From the NCBI GenBank assembly GCA_937944855.1, contig CALFAY010000038.1:62001-126000 (forward strand): a DNA stretch of 64,000 nucleotides, read 5' to 3'. The position numbers were made by a program, and so were the translations under genes. The stretch is from an uncultured Planctomycetota bacterium. GTDB lineage: Bacteria; Planctomycetota; Planctomycetia; Gemmatales; HRBIN36. Below the pieces are notes generated by a model that had not been told where the DNA came from, did no database searches, and was given only the letters and a program-made list of their open reading frames with translations. This document shows positions 52,129 through 61,888 of the stretch, one piece after another. Every line of letters begins with the position of its first letter. Position 1 is the stretch's first letter.

Positions 52129-53046
52129 TCAGGGATTGGCGAACGGCTCGTTGCTGATGCGGATTTGCACCTGCTGGTCCTGCTCCAGTTCGAGCGTGTA
52201 CTGCTGGCCCTGAACGGAAATCACCAGAGTCCCGGCCAGGCGAAGGGTCAGTTCCGAGCGGACCAGACGACCGGCGAACGAGTCGAACCACAAACGCCCC
52301 TTGCCTTCCGTCACCCGCAATTCGCCGCGTTCCACCTGATACGGGAGAATGCCAGCGTCGGCCCGGGGCGGCTGGTATTCGACCTGCAACTCCAGGCGGA
52401 TAGCGTGGACCCGTTTACCGTCCAAGTCCTCTGTCCCTTCGTAGGTGTAGAGCTGCCGACCCACCACCGACCCGATGGGGCCAAGACCCGTGTTCAGGCG
52501 ACGCTCCCAGGCATGGCCCGGACGAATCGGTTCCCGGGGCAGAAAGGCAAAAGCCTCTTCGACCGCACTTTGCAGGGTTTCTCGGGCCAGAAGCGTCTGC
52601 ACGACCTTGAGCGCGGAGGCATCGTCGCCGGCCAGGCGCTTCATCAGTTCGTCGTAACCCTCGATCCGCTGAACGCGGAAATCTTGCGACAAGGTGTAGG
52701 TCAAAACCGCTCCCTGCATCTCCCGAAGCAGACGGGCCGCGCTCGTGCTCAACTCGGTCTTGCTGCCGGGCGTGATCGCCTCGATCTTCTGCTCCAGGGT
52801 CACGCTGCCGTCCGTGCCCCGTTCCTGGACCGTGAAGGCGGAACGGATGACATACTCGGCTTCCTGTCGGGTTTCCTGTCCCCGCACACGGGTCGTCTGC
52901 TTTAGCCAGGTCGTGGTTTCCTGGTAAAACCTGTCTCCCTTGCGAAGGGACCAGGCGAGGCGTACTTGAGCGGCGGCCTCGCCAGTCACTGCCAGCAACG
53001 CCACCAGCACAGCCCATTTCCAGTAAGAACGGCTCCAGATCGGCAT
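52129..53046 (-). CDS. secreted protein of unknown function (DUF6263-like)
   Basis: A 305-residue exported protein. The signal peptide is residues 1-27 (YWKWAVLVALLAVTGEAAAQ). The mature part is rich in beta-strand pattern: WSLRKGDRFYQETTTWLKQT, GSVTLEQKIEAI, YTYEGTEDLDGKRVHAIRLELQVEYQP, GKGRLWFDSFAGRLVRSELTLRLAGTLVI. This resembles DUF6263-type beta-barrel/lipid-transport-like proteins found in planctomycetes. It is divergent from the ATP-grasp gene at 53164. No function assigned. Confidence 0.7.
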   Translation of the reverse strand: MPIWSRSYWKWAVLVALLAVTGEAAAQVRLAWSLRKGDRFYQETTTWLKQTTRVRGQETRQEAEYVIRSAFTVQERGTDGSVTLEQKIEAITPGSKTELSTSAARLLREMQGAVLTYTLSQDFRVQRIEGYDELMKRLAGDDASALKVVQTLLARETLQSAVEEAFAFLPREPIRPGHAWERRLNTGLGPIGSVVGRQLYTYEGTEDLDGKRVHAIRLELQVEYQPPRADAGILPYQVERGELRVTEGKGRLWFDSFAGRLVRSELTLRLAGTLVISVQGQQYTLELEQDQQVQIRISNEPFANP

Positions 53047-53105
53047 GGCAACGCCTCCTGCCGGGGAAACAAGCAGTAAACCATCATTGTACCGAACCGA
53101 CGATC

Positions 53106-53135
53106 AAACCGATATGCTGCCTGACAGATCGGTTT
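53106..53135. other. inverted repeat AAACCGAT / ATCGGTTT
   Basis: AAACCGAT (53106-53113) and ATCGGTTT (53128-53135) are perfect inverted 8-mers with a 14-nt loop. They lie in the divergent gap of 117 nt, 28 nt before the ATP-grasp gene. This is a possible regulator site for the ATP-grasp gene or the divergent secreted protein. Confidence 0.35.
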
Positions 53136-53163
53136 CAAGAGCCCCAAGGAGCACAAACTGACC

Positions 53164-54030
53164 ATGAGCGGATGTGTCCGTTTTTGCATCCTTTCCGGCG
53201 GACTGGGCTGGCATGTGCGGGACTTGGTGCGGGCCGCCGAGGCCCGGGGCCATACGGCGGAGGTCCGGGACTTTCGGCTGGTGCACGGGAGCGTTGGACG
53301 GGGGGAACGCCCCATGCCCGAGGCCGACTGCGTCCTCGTCCGCACCATGCCGCCGGGATCGCTGGAGCAGGTGGTCTTTCGCATGGACCTGCTGCACCGG
53401 ATCGCGGCCTGTGGCGTGCCCGTGCTCAATCCGCCGTCTGCTTTGGAGACGTGCATTGACAAGTATCTGTCAACGGCTCGCCTGGAGGCGGGGGGACTTC
53501 CCGTGCCCGAAACCGTCGTCTGCCAGGATGCGGAGACGGCCTTGGAGGCGTTTGGCAGGTTAGGCGGGGATGTGGTGGTCAAGCCGTTGTTCGGCTCGGA
53601 AGGCCGAGGCATGTGCCGAATCAGCCATGCCGAGCTGGCCTGGCGGACATTCCGCACGCTGGAACGGACTGCCTGCGTGCTGTACCTGCAAAAGTTCGTG
53701 CCTCATTTCGGCTACGATGTGCGGGTGTTCGTGCTTGGCGGCAAGGTGCTGGCAGCGATGCGGCGGCGGAGCAACGGCGATTGGCGGACCAACGTCGCCC
53801 AGGGCGGTCTGGCCGAAGCGATGCGTCTGGATTCCCGACTGGAAGCCCTCGCGCTTAGGGCGGCCGAGGCGGTGCGGACGCCCATCTGCGGCGTCGATCT
53901 GCTTCCCGCCCAAGATGGCAGCGTGTATGTTCTCGAAGTCAATGCCGTGCCGGGCTGGCGGGCCTTGAGCCGGGTGTGTGCGGTGGACGTGGCCGACGAA
54001 CTGATCGCCTTCGCCGCTCGACAACGCTGA
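53164..54030 (+). CDS. ATP-grasp ligase, RimK family
   Basis: A 288-residue ATP-grasp enzyme that forms an amide bond via acyl phosphate, typically adding glutamate or another amino acid. Features are KYLSTARLEAGGLPVPETVV, GGDVVVKPLFGSEGRGM (ATP-binding loop), YLQKFVPHFGYDVRVFVLGGKVLAAMRR, and the metal-binding end GVDLLPAQDGSVYVLEVNAVPGWRALSR. RimK-like genes of methylotrophs and planctomycetes are sometimes part of tetrahydromethanopterin synthesis; no such partner genes are adjacent, so that is only possible. Convergent with the DHH gene. Confidence 0.87.
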   Translation: MSGCVRFCILSGGLGWHVRDLVRAAEARGHTAEVRDFRLVHGSVGRGERPMPEADCVLVRTMPPGSLEQVVFRMDLLHRIAACGVPVLNPPSALETCIDKYLSTARLEAGGLPVPETVVCQDAETALEAFGRLGGDVVVKPLFGSEGRGMCRISHAELAWRTFRTLERTACVLYLQKFVPHFGYDVRVFVLGGKVLAAMRRRSNGDWRTNVAQGGLAEAMRLDSRLEALALRAAEAVRTPICGVDLLPAQDGSVYVLEVNAVPGWRALSRVCAVDVADELIAFAARQR

Positions 54031-54050
54031 CCGGCCGTCTTCCGCCTGCG

Positions 54051-55130
54051 TCAGCCGATGCTCTCCAACAAATCTTTGCGGCTGACCAGGCGCTGGCCGC
54101 GCTGCTCGTCGATGCCCAACACCTCCAGCACCCGCCGCCGAATCTGGGACCGCGTCTGTTCGACCGCCGAGACGGTCGGACTCGTCAGCGGGATCGCCCC
54201 GCCGGCTCGGCGATGATGTCCCCCGGCTTTGCCTAATCCGTCCACGATCCGCTGGAGGATCAGTCCCGCCTGCGCTCGCGGCCGCACTGTCCGCAGCGAC
54301 AGGAGAATCTGCTGTTCATACACGCCGTGGCACAACGCCCAGTCGATCTCCTCGAAGCGAACCAGGAGGTCGGCGATTTCGGCGACGCTTTCGGGGCGGC
54401 TCAGTTCCCCGGCCCAGGAGAGAATCAGCTTGTCGTAAAGGAAGGCGTTTTGCAGGGCGACGAGCAGGGTTTCGTAATACTCGTGCGGCAACCGGGCATT
54501 GCGGATGAAGGCAAGTTTATCCTTATCGACGTGAGGATAGAGGAATTGCATGGCGGCGTCGTCCAGGGGGCCGCCTTCACGGGGATAGCCGGCCAGTTCC
54601 GATTCGATGCCGTAGTACAAGGCCGTGGCCACGCGGGGCGTCAGGGGCACATGCTGTTCCAGGAGATACTCTGTGACCAGCGTGCAGGTGGCCCCGACAG
54701 TGGCCCGGACGTCAACGAAGGTCACTGCGGAACAGTCCCCCGGCGTGTCATGATGGTCGATGACCGCGGTGATGGGAACGTCGGCAGGCAGAGTATGGCG
54801 GCCGGTGTGCGGCTGGCTGTCCACCATGACGACGGCCCAGTCGGGACGCCACTCGATCTCGTCGATCGGTTCGAGTTCGATGTCGAGACAGCGGACCAGG
54901 GCCTGATTCTCGGCCCGGCCGATGAAGCCGTCCCGCGTCAGGCGCGTGGGCAGATGGAGACGGTTGCGGACCAGATGAGCCAGACCCACCATGCTGGCGA
55001 GGCTGTCTGGGTCGGGGTTGATGTGCGACAAAAAGACGACTTCCTTATGCCCGGCCACGGCATTAAGAAAGCGTAACGACGGCGACGTCCCCCGCTTGCC
55101 GATGGTCTTCCCAGGCTCCGCCTCCGGCAT
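54051..55130 (-). CDS. DHH-family phosphoesterase (NrnA/RecJ-like)
   Basis: A 359-residue phosphodiesterase with the DHH motif in VIDHHDTPG (Asp125-His126-His127), the metal motif FLSHINPDPDSLAS, VMVDSQPH, and the DHHA1 end GLGKAGGHHRRAGGAIPL. This organisation matches nanoRNase/pAp phosphatase NrnA or cyclic dinucleotide phosphodiesterases of the same fold. No transmembrane or GGDEF part is present, so it is not GdpP. The ATG at 55130 was preferred to the frame start at 55175. Confidence 0.9.
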   Translation of the reverse strand: MPEAEPGKTIGKRGTSPSLRFLNAVAGHKEVVFLSHINPDPDSLASMVGLAHLVRNRLHLPTRLTRDGFIGRAENQALVRCLDIELEPIDEIEWRPDWAVVMVDSQPHTGRHTLPADVPITAVIDHHDTPGDCSAVTFVDVRATVGATCTLVTEYLLEQHVPLTPRVATALYYGIESELAGYPREGGPLDDAAMQFLYPHVDKDKLAFIRNARLPHEYYETLLVALQNAFLYDKLILSWAGELSRPESVAEIADLLVRFEEIDWALCHGVYEQQILLSLRTVRPRAQAGLILQRIVDGLGKAGGHHRRAGGAIPLTSPTVSAVEQTRSQIRRRVLEVLGIDEQRGQRLVSRKDLLESIG

Positions 55131-55249
55131 GGTCGTCCGGCCTTCTCGATTCCCCGGTGATGTCCTTGTGCGCAAGAGCGATTATAGCGTCCGGCAACAG
55201 CAGCCGAAACAGGGGAATCTCTGACGCCCCGGATGGACCGAGTCGGATG

Positions 55250-55762
55250 TCACGGAGCGGACTTGAAATGTCCCAGGCATTCGGCCGGGCAAGGTTGCGG
55301 CTGATACACGACCGTCACGCCGGGCCGACTGACGCAGGGCAAAAACTCTGCCGGTGCGGGATGCATCGTGAACAGCCGGATCGGCGGCCTCGGCGGGGCG
55401 TCCAGAACGACCGGCGGTTTCTCCTCGAACCGCAGCAGCTTGGGGAGCAGCGGAATCATCGTGAAAAAGCGGACCGGAGGCGGTTCAATGGTGAAGAACT
55501 TGACCGGCGGCGGAGGCGGCACGTCCGCATACCGCGGCGGAGCCTGTTCCGCGGAGAACAGCTTGGGCGGAGGCAGGAGAACCGGTTTTTGCCAGACCGG
55601 CTCCGGCTCGCACGGCTGATGCAGGACCGTGAAACCCGGCCGCGTCACCGTCACTGGACAGCAGCCGTCGCCTTCCCCGGCCCCAACTTCGGACCCGGCC
55701 AGTCCGAAACCCAGGATCGTCATCACTAGCCGCAGTCCGATCTCGACGCGTCGGCCCCGCAT
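55250..55762 (-). CDS. secreted proline-rich repeat protein
   Basis: A 170-residue exported protein. The signal peptide (about residues 8-27, LRLVMTILGFGLAGSEVGA) is followed by a Pro/Phe-rich mature part with recurrent units of the type PPP-V-K/R-F-F-T-I/M-x-P (PPVKFFTIEP, PPVRFFTMIP, PPIRLFTMHP) and repeated RPGxTVxxQP motifs at both ends. Six cysteines are present, including a CC pair after the signal. The start at 55762 follows GAGGGG. The longer same-frame extension to 56875 is the shadow of the alanine dehydrogenase gene. Function unknown; a surface or matrix protein is likely. Confidence 0.6.
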   Translation of the reverse strand: MRGRRVEIGLRLVMTILGFGLAGSEVGAGEGDGCCPVTVTRPGFTVLHQPCEPEPVWQKPVLLPPPKLFSAEQAPPRYADVPPPPPVKFFTIEPPPVRFFTMIPLLPKLLRFEEKPPVVLDAPPRPPIRLFTMHPAPAEFLPCVSRPGVTVVYQPQPCPAECLGHFKSAP

Positions 55763-55990
55763 GACCCCTCTTCCTTCTTCGGATGAAGTGCGGAATGTCC
55801 CGCAAGGGTAATCGGCGCGGAGGAGTCGGCATCTGCGGTCGATTCGGCCTCTGGCCCCAACGCCACGCCGCGACGAGGAAAACTTTGCCGAAGCTGTTCC
55901 CGGCCGAACCTTGATTCCTTTCTCCATCCCGCCCACAATGACGCCGACGCTTCTTGCAGTCCGTGGACCTTCCGCACTCCGGAGCCAGTG

Positions 55991-57094
55991 ATGCTGATCG
56001 GCGTTCCCAAGGAAATCAAAACCGATGAATACCGGGTGGCCATGATTCCCGTCGGCGTCGAAGAATTGACCCGGGCGGGGCATCGCGTGCTCATTCAGGC
56101 CGGGGCCGGGCAGGGCAGTGGCATCAGCGATCAGCAGTACGCCGACAACGGGGCCGAAATCGTTGCCTCCGCCGAGGAAATCTGGAAACGGGCCGACCTC
56201 ATCGTCAAAGTCAAGGAACCTCTGCCCAACGAATGGCCGATGCTCCGACCCGGGCAGATCGTCTTCACCTACTTCCACTTCGCCGCCGACGAAAAACTGA
56301 CCCGCGCCGTGATGCAGTCGGGCATCACCGCCATCGCCTATGAGACGATCCGCGACGCCCGCGGCCAGTTGCCGTTGCTCACTCCCATGAGCGAAGTCGC
56401 CGGCCGCATGAGCATCCAGGAAGGAGCGAAGTATCTGGAAAAACCGTTCGAGGGCCGGGGCATCCTGCTCGGCGGCGTGCCCGGGGTGTTGCCGGCTCAC
56501 GTGCTGATCCTCGGCGGCGGTGTGGTCGGGGCCAATGCGGCCAAAGTCGCAGCCGGTTTGGGAGCCAACGTCACTATCCTCGACGTGAACCTGGACCGCC
56601 TGCGGTATCTCGACGACGTCATGCCTCGCAACGTGACGACGCTGTTCAGCGACCGGCACAACATCGTGGACAATCTCGCTCTGGCCGATCTGGTCATCGG
56701 CGCGGTCTTGATTCCCGGAGCCAAGGCCCCCTACCTGGTCCGCCGGGATGATCTCAAACGCATGAAGCCGGGCGCGGTCATTATCGACGTGGCCATTGAC
56801 CAGGGCGGCTGCGTTGAGACTTCCCGACCGACCACGCACAGCAACCCGACCTACAAGGTGGACGAAATCATCCATTACTGCGTGACCAATATGCCGGGAG
56901 CGGTCGGCCGCACCAGCACCTACGCTTTATGCAACGTCACCCTGCCGTATGTGCTGCAACTGGCCGGTAAGGGGCTGACCAAGGCGGTGAAGGACAATCT
57001 GGCCCTGCGTCACGGCGTCAATATCCACGAAGGCCGCATTACCAATCAGGCGGTGGCCGACACCTTCGGCCTACCCTGCGATCCGCTGCCCTAG
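55991..57094 (+). CDS. ald: alanine dehydrogenase
   Basis: A 367-residue NAD-dependent enzyme that interconverts alanine and pyruvate plus ammonia. The N-terminal [20 protein letters not shown], substrate residues Lys75 (IVKVKEP) and His96 (FTYFHFAAD), the nucleotide loop [21 protein letters not shown], and [20 protein letters not shown] are all family signatures. The ATG at 55991 follows GGAG; the GTG just before it (55988) is less likely. The length is right. It is followed 58 nt later by an ornithine-cyclodeaminase-like gene. Confidence 0.96.
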   Translation: MLIGVPKEIKTDEYRVAMIPVGVEELTRAGHRVLIQAGAGQGSGISDQQYADNGAEIVASAEEIWKRADLIVKVKEPLPNEWPMLRPGQIVFTYFHFAADEKLTRAVMQSGITAIAYETIRDARGQLPLLTPMSEVAGRMSIQEGAKYLEKPFEGRGILLGGVPGVLPAHVLILGGGVVGANAAKVAAGLGANVTILDVNLDRLRYLDDVMPRNVTTLFSDRHNIVDNLALADLVIGAVLIPGAKAPYLVRRDDLKRMKPGAVIIDVAIDQGGCVETSRPTTHSNPTYKVDEIIHYCVTNMPGAVGRTSTYALCNVTLPYVLQLAGKGLTKAVKDNLALRHGVNIHEGRITNQAVADTFGLPCDPLP

Positions 57095-57152
57095 GCCAAT
57101 TGACGGTCCCCTGACACAGCGGCCGCTTCGGCACAGTCTTTGGAGCTGTGGC

Positions 57153-58109
57153 ATGTTGTTGCTCTCGGAATCCGACGTGCGGCAAGTCTTGACCATGGAA
57201 GCCGCCCTGGAAGCGGTCGAGTCGGCCCTGCGCGACCTGGCCTCCGATCAGGCGGTCAATATCCCCCGGACGCGATGCCAGACGGATCAGGCCATGCTGC
57301 ACGTGCTCTCGGCAGCTTGGCGGCGAGGAGGTTATCTGGGTTACAAAGCCTATGTGACCACCCGGCAACAGGCCCGCTTCCACGTCGCCCTGTTCGACGG
57401 CCAAAGCGGCGAACTGCTTTGCCTGATGGAAGCGGACTATCTCGGTCAGGTGCGGACGGGAGCGGCCAGCGGCGTGGCGACGTGCTACATGGCTCGGCCG
57501 GAATCGTGCGAAGTAGGCGTCTTCGGCTCCGGCAAGCAGGCCCGCACCCAGCTTCAGGCCGTCTGCAAGGTCCGACCCATCACCCACGCCCACGTCTGGA
57601 GTCCCAACCTTGAGCATCGCCGCCGCTTCGCCGAAGAAATGAGCCAACTATGCGGCATCGAGGTCGTTCCGGCCCAGCACCCCGAAATGGTGGCCGACGA
57701 TAAGGACATCATCATCACCGCTACCACCAGCCGTGAGCCGGTCCTGAGCGGACACTGGATCAGCGACGGCACGCACTTGAACGTCATCGGCTCCAATTTC
57801 CTGACCAAAGCGGAAATCGACGTGCATACCCTTCAACGCTGCGAAGTCATCGCCGTGGACAGCAAGGAGCAGGCCCGCCTGGAGGCCGGCGACTTCGTGC
57901 AAGCGATCGAGGATGGCGTTCTGCACTGGTCGGAGATCGTGGACCTGGGACAGATCATCATCGGCAAATATGCCGGGCGGATTCGGCCGCATGATGTGAC
58001 GCTATTCAAATCGGTGGGATTGGGCCTGGAGGATGTGGCAGTGGCCGCGGAGGTCTATCGCAAAGCCCGCGAACAGAACCTCGGTCGAGAGATTCAATTT
58101 AACCCTTAA
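57153..58109 (+). CDS. ornithine cyclodeaminase/mu-crystallin family protein
   Basis: A 318-residue NAD(P)-binding protein. MLLLSESDVRQVLTMEAALEAVESAL, YLGYKAYVTT, LMEADYLGQVRTGAASGVATCYMARPESCEVGVFGSGKQARTQLQAVCKV and GSNFLTKAEIDVHTLQRCEVIAVD are typical. The family covers ornithine cyclodeaminase, an archaeal-type alanine dehydrogenase and ketimine reductases. Adjacency to a true alanine dehydrogenase suggests amino-acid or imine metabolism, but substrate residues do not settle it. GGAG precedes the ATG. Repeat-rich sequence follows. Confidence 0.88.
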   Translation: MLLLSESDVRQVLTMEAALEAVESALRDLASDQAVNIPRTRCQTDQAMLHVLSAAWRRGGYLGYKAYVTTRQQARFHVALFDGQSGELLCLMEADYLGQVRTGAASGVATCYMARPESCEVGVFGSGKQARTQLQAVCKVRPITHAHVWSPNLEHRRRFAEEMSQLCGIEVVPAQHPEMVADDKDIIITATTSREPVLSGHWISDGTHLNVIGSNFLTKAEIDVHTLQRCEVIAVDSKEQARLEAGDFVQAIEDGVLHWSEIVDLGQIIIGKYAGRIRPHDVTLFKSVGLGLEDVAVAAEVYRKAREQNLGREIQFNP

Positions 58110-58215
58110 GTCCCACCAGCAAACGCAGGGCAACCCCCCTCGGCTCGCCATTGAGGAGCGGCGGATGCCGTTTGCTCGTGCAACCGGAGAGATCACACTC
58201 CCGGCTCGCTGGATT

Positions 58216-58233
58216 GGAGAGCTTACGCTCTCC
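58216..58233. other. GGAGAGC-TTAC-GCTCTCC hairpin
   Basis: A perfect 7-bp stem with a 4-nt loop, 106 nt after the ornithine-cyclodeaminase-like gene. A partial echo (GCGGAGAGCGTTAG) follows at 58258-58271, so this is probably a small repeat family. It may end transcription of the upstream gene. Confidence 0.5.
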
Positions 58234-58286
58234 GCCCGTATCGTCAATCTGAACGGCGAGCGGAGAGCGTTAGTTCCCCGATGAAC

Positions 58287-58418
58287 CCGCTCCCTGGCGG
58301 TCGCGGCTCGGAATGGCAATTGCTCGCGTTGGCTTCGGAGCCGCGATACCGCACTGGTCGGAGCCGCGACGGCAACGGAGCGGAGGAGAAACACCGCTCC
58401 CTCGCGGTCGCGGCTCGG
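58287..58418 (+). repeat. dispersed mosaic palindromic repeat, copy C
   Basis: The same order and orientation as copy A: CCGCTCCC..GGCTCGG at 58287-58311, a middle with CGCGTTGGCTTC, two GGAGCCGCGA units, GGAGCGGAGGAGAAACAC, then the terminal CCGCTCCC..GGCTCGG module (58394-58418). The ATGGCAATTGC sequence recurs after both CCGCTCCC..GGCTCGG modules (58313-58323 and 58420-58430). Together with hairpin 58216 it fills the 550-nt gap before the SDR gene, which contains no gene. Confidence 0.85.
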
Positions 58419-58540
58419 AATGGCAATTGCGGAGCGGAATGGCAATCGCGGGGTGGAATCGGTCGCAGCCCGGAATGCCAGACGCGACGGCTGGAGCCGT
58501 GCAGTCGCCACCTTCGTCATTTCAGGAAGCCTGATTGTCG

Positions 58541-58558
58541 TTGACAGGGGATTGTCAA
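58541..58558 (+). promoter_or_regulatory. palindrome TTGACA-N6-TGTCAA upstream of the SDR gene
   Basis: A perfect 6+6 inverted repeat. Its left half is also a consensus -35 hexamer. It lies about 102 nt before the SDR start. Likely an operator or promoter element; no clear -10 at 17 nt was found. Confidence 0.4.
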
Positions 58559-58659
58559 AGTTTTCGTTGAAGTTCAGCAGATCCACTCATCCAAAGGTGG
58601 TAAAATGGTCAAAGATTGATATGCGGAGAAAATCGGGGAAGCAGAACGGAGGTGGCAAC

Positions 58660-59526
58660 ATGGCACGGCGAACTACCGCAGGATCCCGGATTCTGATTAC
58701 GGGAGCATCGCAGGGCATCGGGCGGGCCTTGGCCGTCGAAGGAGCGCGACGCGGAGCCAAGCTTGTCCTCAGCGCCCGCAGTGCCGATATCGAAACCCTG
58801 GCCGATGAGCTTCGCCGAGAAGGAGCCGAGGTCGAGGCCGTCCGCGGCGACGTCACCAATCCCGAAGACCGCCGCCGCATGATCGAGACGGCTGTCGAAA
58901 AATTCGGCGGACTCGACATCCTCATCAACAACGCCGGCATCGGAGCGACCGGGCATTTCATCGACGCTTCCGAAGACCGCCTGCGGAAGATCTTCGAAGT
59001 CAACTTCTTTGCCGTCTGCGAGCTGACCCGTCTCGCCCTTCCGGTCCTGATGCAGGGCAACAAGCCGATGATCGTCAACATCTCGTCCGCCGTCGGCAAA
59101 CGGGCCTTGCCCGCCAGAAGCGAATACTCCGCCAGCAAGTACGCGCTCCAGGGCTTCACCGACGCCCTGCGGGCCGAACTGGTCCGCTTCGACATCGACG
59201 TGTTGAGCGTCTGCCCCGGCCTGACTGCCACCAACTTTCCGAGCAACATGATCGAGAACAAGGCCAGGATGCCGCTGGATCATCTGCGAGCGATGACGCC
59301 CGAACAGGTCGCCGTGGCGACCTATAAGGCCATCGAACGCGGCAAGCATGAGATCGTGTTGACCTGGCAGGCCAAGCTCCTGGCTTTGTTCAACCGTCTG
59401 TTCCCGAGGCTGACCAACCACCTGGTGGCCTGGCGCGTCAAGAAGCTTTACGCCGACGAAATCAAGGCCCGCAAGCAACAGCGGAAACAGGAGCGCCAGC
59501 CGGAAACCGCGTCCGCCGGTCGCTGA
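58660..59526 (+). CDS. short-chain dehydrogenase/reductase
   Basis: A 288-residue classical SDR. The cofactor motif ILITGASQGIGRA, acidic residue in LSARSADIETL, NNAGIGATG, catalytic Ser in IVNISSAVGKRAL, and Tyr156/Lys160 in YSASKYAL are complete. It has a basic C-terminal tail (RVKKLYADEIKARKQQRKQERQ) beyond the fold and a possible membrane-associated stretch (LLALFNRLFPRLTNHLVAW). The ATG at 58660 is set by GGAGG at 58648-58652; upstream ATG 58621 is in frame. Substrate unknown. Confidence 0.9.
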   Translation: MARRTTAGSRILITGASQGIGRALAVEGARRGAKLVLSARSADIETLADELRREGAEVEAVRGDVTNPEDRRRMIETAVEKFGGLDILINNAGIGATGHFIDASEDRLRKIFEVNFFAVCELTRLALPVLMQGNKPMIVNISSAVGKRALPARSEYSASKYALQGFTDALRAELVRFDIDVLSVCPGLTATNFPSNMIENKARMPLDHLRAMTPEQVAVATYKAIERGKHEIVLTWQAKLLALFNRLFPRLTNHLVAWRVKKLYADEIKARKQQRKQERQPETASAGR

Positions 59527-59574
59527 AGCAACGGGGGATTCGACCGATCCCGAGACGGAATCGGCTCCTGGGGA

Positions 59575-61839
59575 TCACTCGGCGAAGCGGGCGGTCTGGT
59601 CGCTGAGGCCCGCACTGGCGGAACTGGTTTGACGGATACGGCGGCTTTGGACCTCCGAGCGCATCAGGTCGAGCACCTCGGCAACCGGCTTGGAACCGAG
59701 GTCGCCGTCAATCCGGTCCCGCAACGCCACCGTGCCGGCTTCGCGTTCTTTCTCGCCGACGACGAGCATGTAGGGAATCTTTTCCAGCTGGGCTTCGCGG
59801 ATTTTGTAGCCGATCTTTTCCGGCCGATAGTCGCCGGTGACGCGGAAGCCAGCCTGACGGAAGTCGGCCTCGATCTTGCGGGCGTAGTCGAAGACCTTCT
59901 CGCTGACGGGGAGAATGCGAGCCTGTTCAGGGGCCAGCCAGAGCGGAAAAGCTCCCGCGAAATGCTCGATGAGGATGCCGCAGAACCGCTCCATCGAGCC
60001 GAACGGTGCCCGATGGATCATCACCGGCCGATGCGGGGCGTTGTCCGGGCCGATGTACTCCAGCCCGAAGCGTTCCGGCAGGTTGTAATCCAGTTGCACG
60101 GTGCCGAGTTGCCATTCCCGGCCGATGCAGTCCCGGACCACGAAATCGACCTTCGGACCGTAAAACGCCGCTTCGCCTTCTTCGGCGGAGTAGTTCATGC
60201 CCAGGTTTTTGACGGTTTGAAGGAGGTTCTGCTCGGCCTGTTTCCAGTTGGCGTCGCTGCCGACGTACTTATCGCTCTTGGGATCTCGAAGCCCAACCCG
60301 TACCCGGTAGTCCTCCAGCCCGACACTGCGGAGCACGAACAGGACCAGTTCAAGATTGGAGACCAGTTCCGCCTCGATCTGCTCCGGGGTGACGAACAGG
60401 TGGGCGTCGTCCTGGGTGAAACCGCGGACGCGGGTCATGCCGGACAGTTCGCCAGTCTGCTCGAAGCGATAGACGGTGCCGAACTCGGCCAAGCGGACAG
60501 GGAGATCGCGGTAGCTGCGTTGCTCGGCCTTGTAGATGTTGATGTGGTGCGGGCAGTTCATCGGCTTCAGGAGATAGCCTTCCTGCTGCTCCAGCCAGCC
60601 GAGCAGGGCCTTGGCCCGTTCGCGGGATGTCGAGGCGTTGCGGTACTCCGGCAGGGCGATGCCGGCCTGGTCCAGAAGAGACAAAACGTGGCGATGCACG
60701 GCGTCGAGCCGTTCGGCAGGCGAGTGGGCCTCCAGATAGCCCGGCGGGACGAAGCCGGCGCTGCGGAGGTAATCGGTCATCTGCCGTTCCCGGGCTTCGT
60801 CCAGTTCTCCGGCGGCCAGGCGGTACTGGGCCAGGTCCAGAGCGGCAGCGTGGACGTGGAAGTACATGGGCGGGAACTGGGCGTCCCGATAGTACGGGAA
60901 GTGACCGCTGGTGCGGTACAGTTCCAGCCGTCCGATGTGCGGCGTGTACACCGGCTGGTAGCCGCGCTTGAGCAGTTCCTCGCGGATGAAACTTTCGAGC
61001 AGGCTGCGGACCATCGCCCCTTTGGCCATCCACAGGATCAGGCCACTGCCGACCTGCGAGGTGATGGTGAACAGTTTCAATTGCTTGCCCAGGACGCGGT
61101 GATCGCGTTTGCGGGCTTCTTCGAGCTGCTTGAGGTAATGGTCGAGGTCTTTCTGGGTGAAAAACGCGGTGCCATAAAGCCGCTGAAGCTGGGGCCGGGT
61201 GGCGTCGTTCTTCCAGTAGGCCCCGGCGATGCTGAGCAATTTGAAGGCCCCGATCTTGCCGGCGTGGGGAATGTGCGGCCCCCGGCACAGGTCGATGAAC
61301 TCCCCCTGGCGGTAGAAGCTCAGGCTCGGAAACTTCGACAATTCCTCGTCGATGTGCTCGACCTTGTAATCCTGGCCCAAGTCGGCGACCAGGGCGCGGG
61401 CCTCGGCCGTGGGACGCTCAAAACGCTCGAACGGCTCGGCCTGCTCGATGATTTTCCGCATCTCGGCCTCGATGCGGGGGAAGTCCTCTTCGCGGATGGG
61501 GGGCTGAACGTCGATGTCGTAGTAGAAGCCGTTCTCGATGGTCGGGCCGAAAGCCAGCTTGGCTCCGGGAAACAGCCGCATCACCGCCCGGGCCATGACG
61601 TGGGCGCAACTGTGGCGGAGCACGTCGAGGGCTTCACGGTCCTGGTCGGTGAGAATCTGGAACTGGATCTCGCCCTGACCGTCGTGCAGTTCGCGGTCGA
61701 GGTCCACGATAGTGCCGTTGATCTTGGCGGCAACGGCGGCACGGGCCAGGCGTTTGCTGACGGCTTCGGCGATGTCGCGGGGCCGGGTGCCTTCGGGAAA
61801 AGTCTTCACCGACCCATCCGGGAAACGGATCGTGAGCAT
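59575..61839 (-). CDS. thrS: threonyl-tRNA synthetase
   Basis: A 754-residue class II synthetase that charges tRNA-Thr. The TGS domain ([20 protein letters not shown]), the editing domain with His76, His80, Cys185 and His189 (HSCAH and LCRGPH), catalytic PMNCPHH with zinc ligand Cys429, DDAHLF with His480, and the C-terminal anticodon-binding domain ([18 protein letters not shown]) are present. The normal family length is about 640. The excess is an insertion of about 85 residues (roughly 327-418) in the catalytic domain between [14 protein letters not shown] and [15 protein letters not shown] precedes the ATG at 61839. Confidence 0.95.
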   Translation of the reverse strand: MLTIRFPDGSVKTFPEGTRPRDIAEAVSKRLARAAVAAKINGTIVDLDRELHDGQGEIQFQILTDQDREALDVLRHSCAHVMARAVMRLFPGAKLAFGPTIENGFYYDIDVQPPIREEDFPRIEAEMRKIIEQAEPFERFERPTAEARALVADLGQDYKVEHIDEELSKFPSLSFYRQGEFIDLCRGPHIPHAGKIGAFKLLSIAGAYWKNDATRPQLQRLYGTAFFTQKDLDHYLKQLEEARKRDHRVLGKQLKLFTITSQVGSGLILWMAKGAMVRSLLESFIREELLKRGYQPVYTPHIGRLELYRTSGHFPYYRDAQFPPMYFHVHAAALDLAQYRLAAGELDEARERQMTDYLRSAGFVPPGYLEAHSPAERLDAVHRHVLSLLDQAGIALPEYRNASTSRERAKALLGWLEQQEGYLLKPMNCPHHINIYKAEQRSYRDLPVRLAEFGTVYRFEQTGELSGMTRVRGFTQDDAHLFVTPEQIEAELVSNLELVLFVLRSVGLEDYRVRVGLRDPKSDKYVGSDANWKQAEQNLLQTVKNLGMNYSAEEGEAAFYGPKVDFVVRDCIGREWQLGTVQLDYNLPERFGLEYIGPDNAPHRPVMIHRAPFGSMERFCGILIEHFAGAFPLWLAPEQARILPVSEKVFDYARKIEADFRQAGFRVTGDYRPEKIGYKIREAQLEKIPYMLVVGEKEREAGTVALRDRIDGDLGSKPVAEVLDLMRSEVQSRRIRQTSSASAGLSDQTARFAE

Positions 61840-61888
61840 AGGCGTTCCTCGCTGGAGGGAGGCGGCCAGACCACGCGCCATGAGGGGG

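Noticed and set aside
55763..56875. Upstream extension of the Pro-rich protein frame
   Set aside because: This part is antisense to alanine dehydrogenase; the signal peptide and Shine-Dalgarno place the start at 55762.
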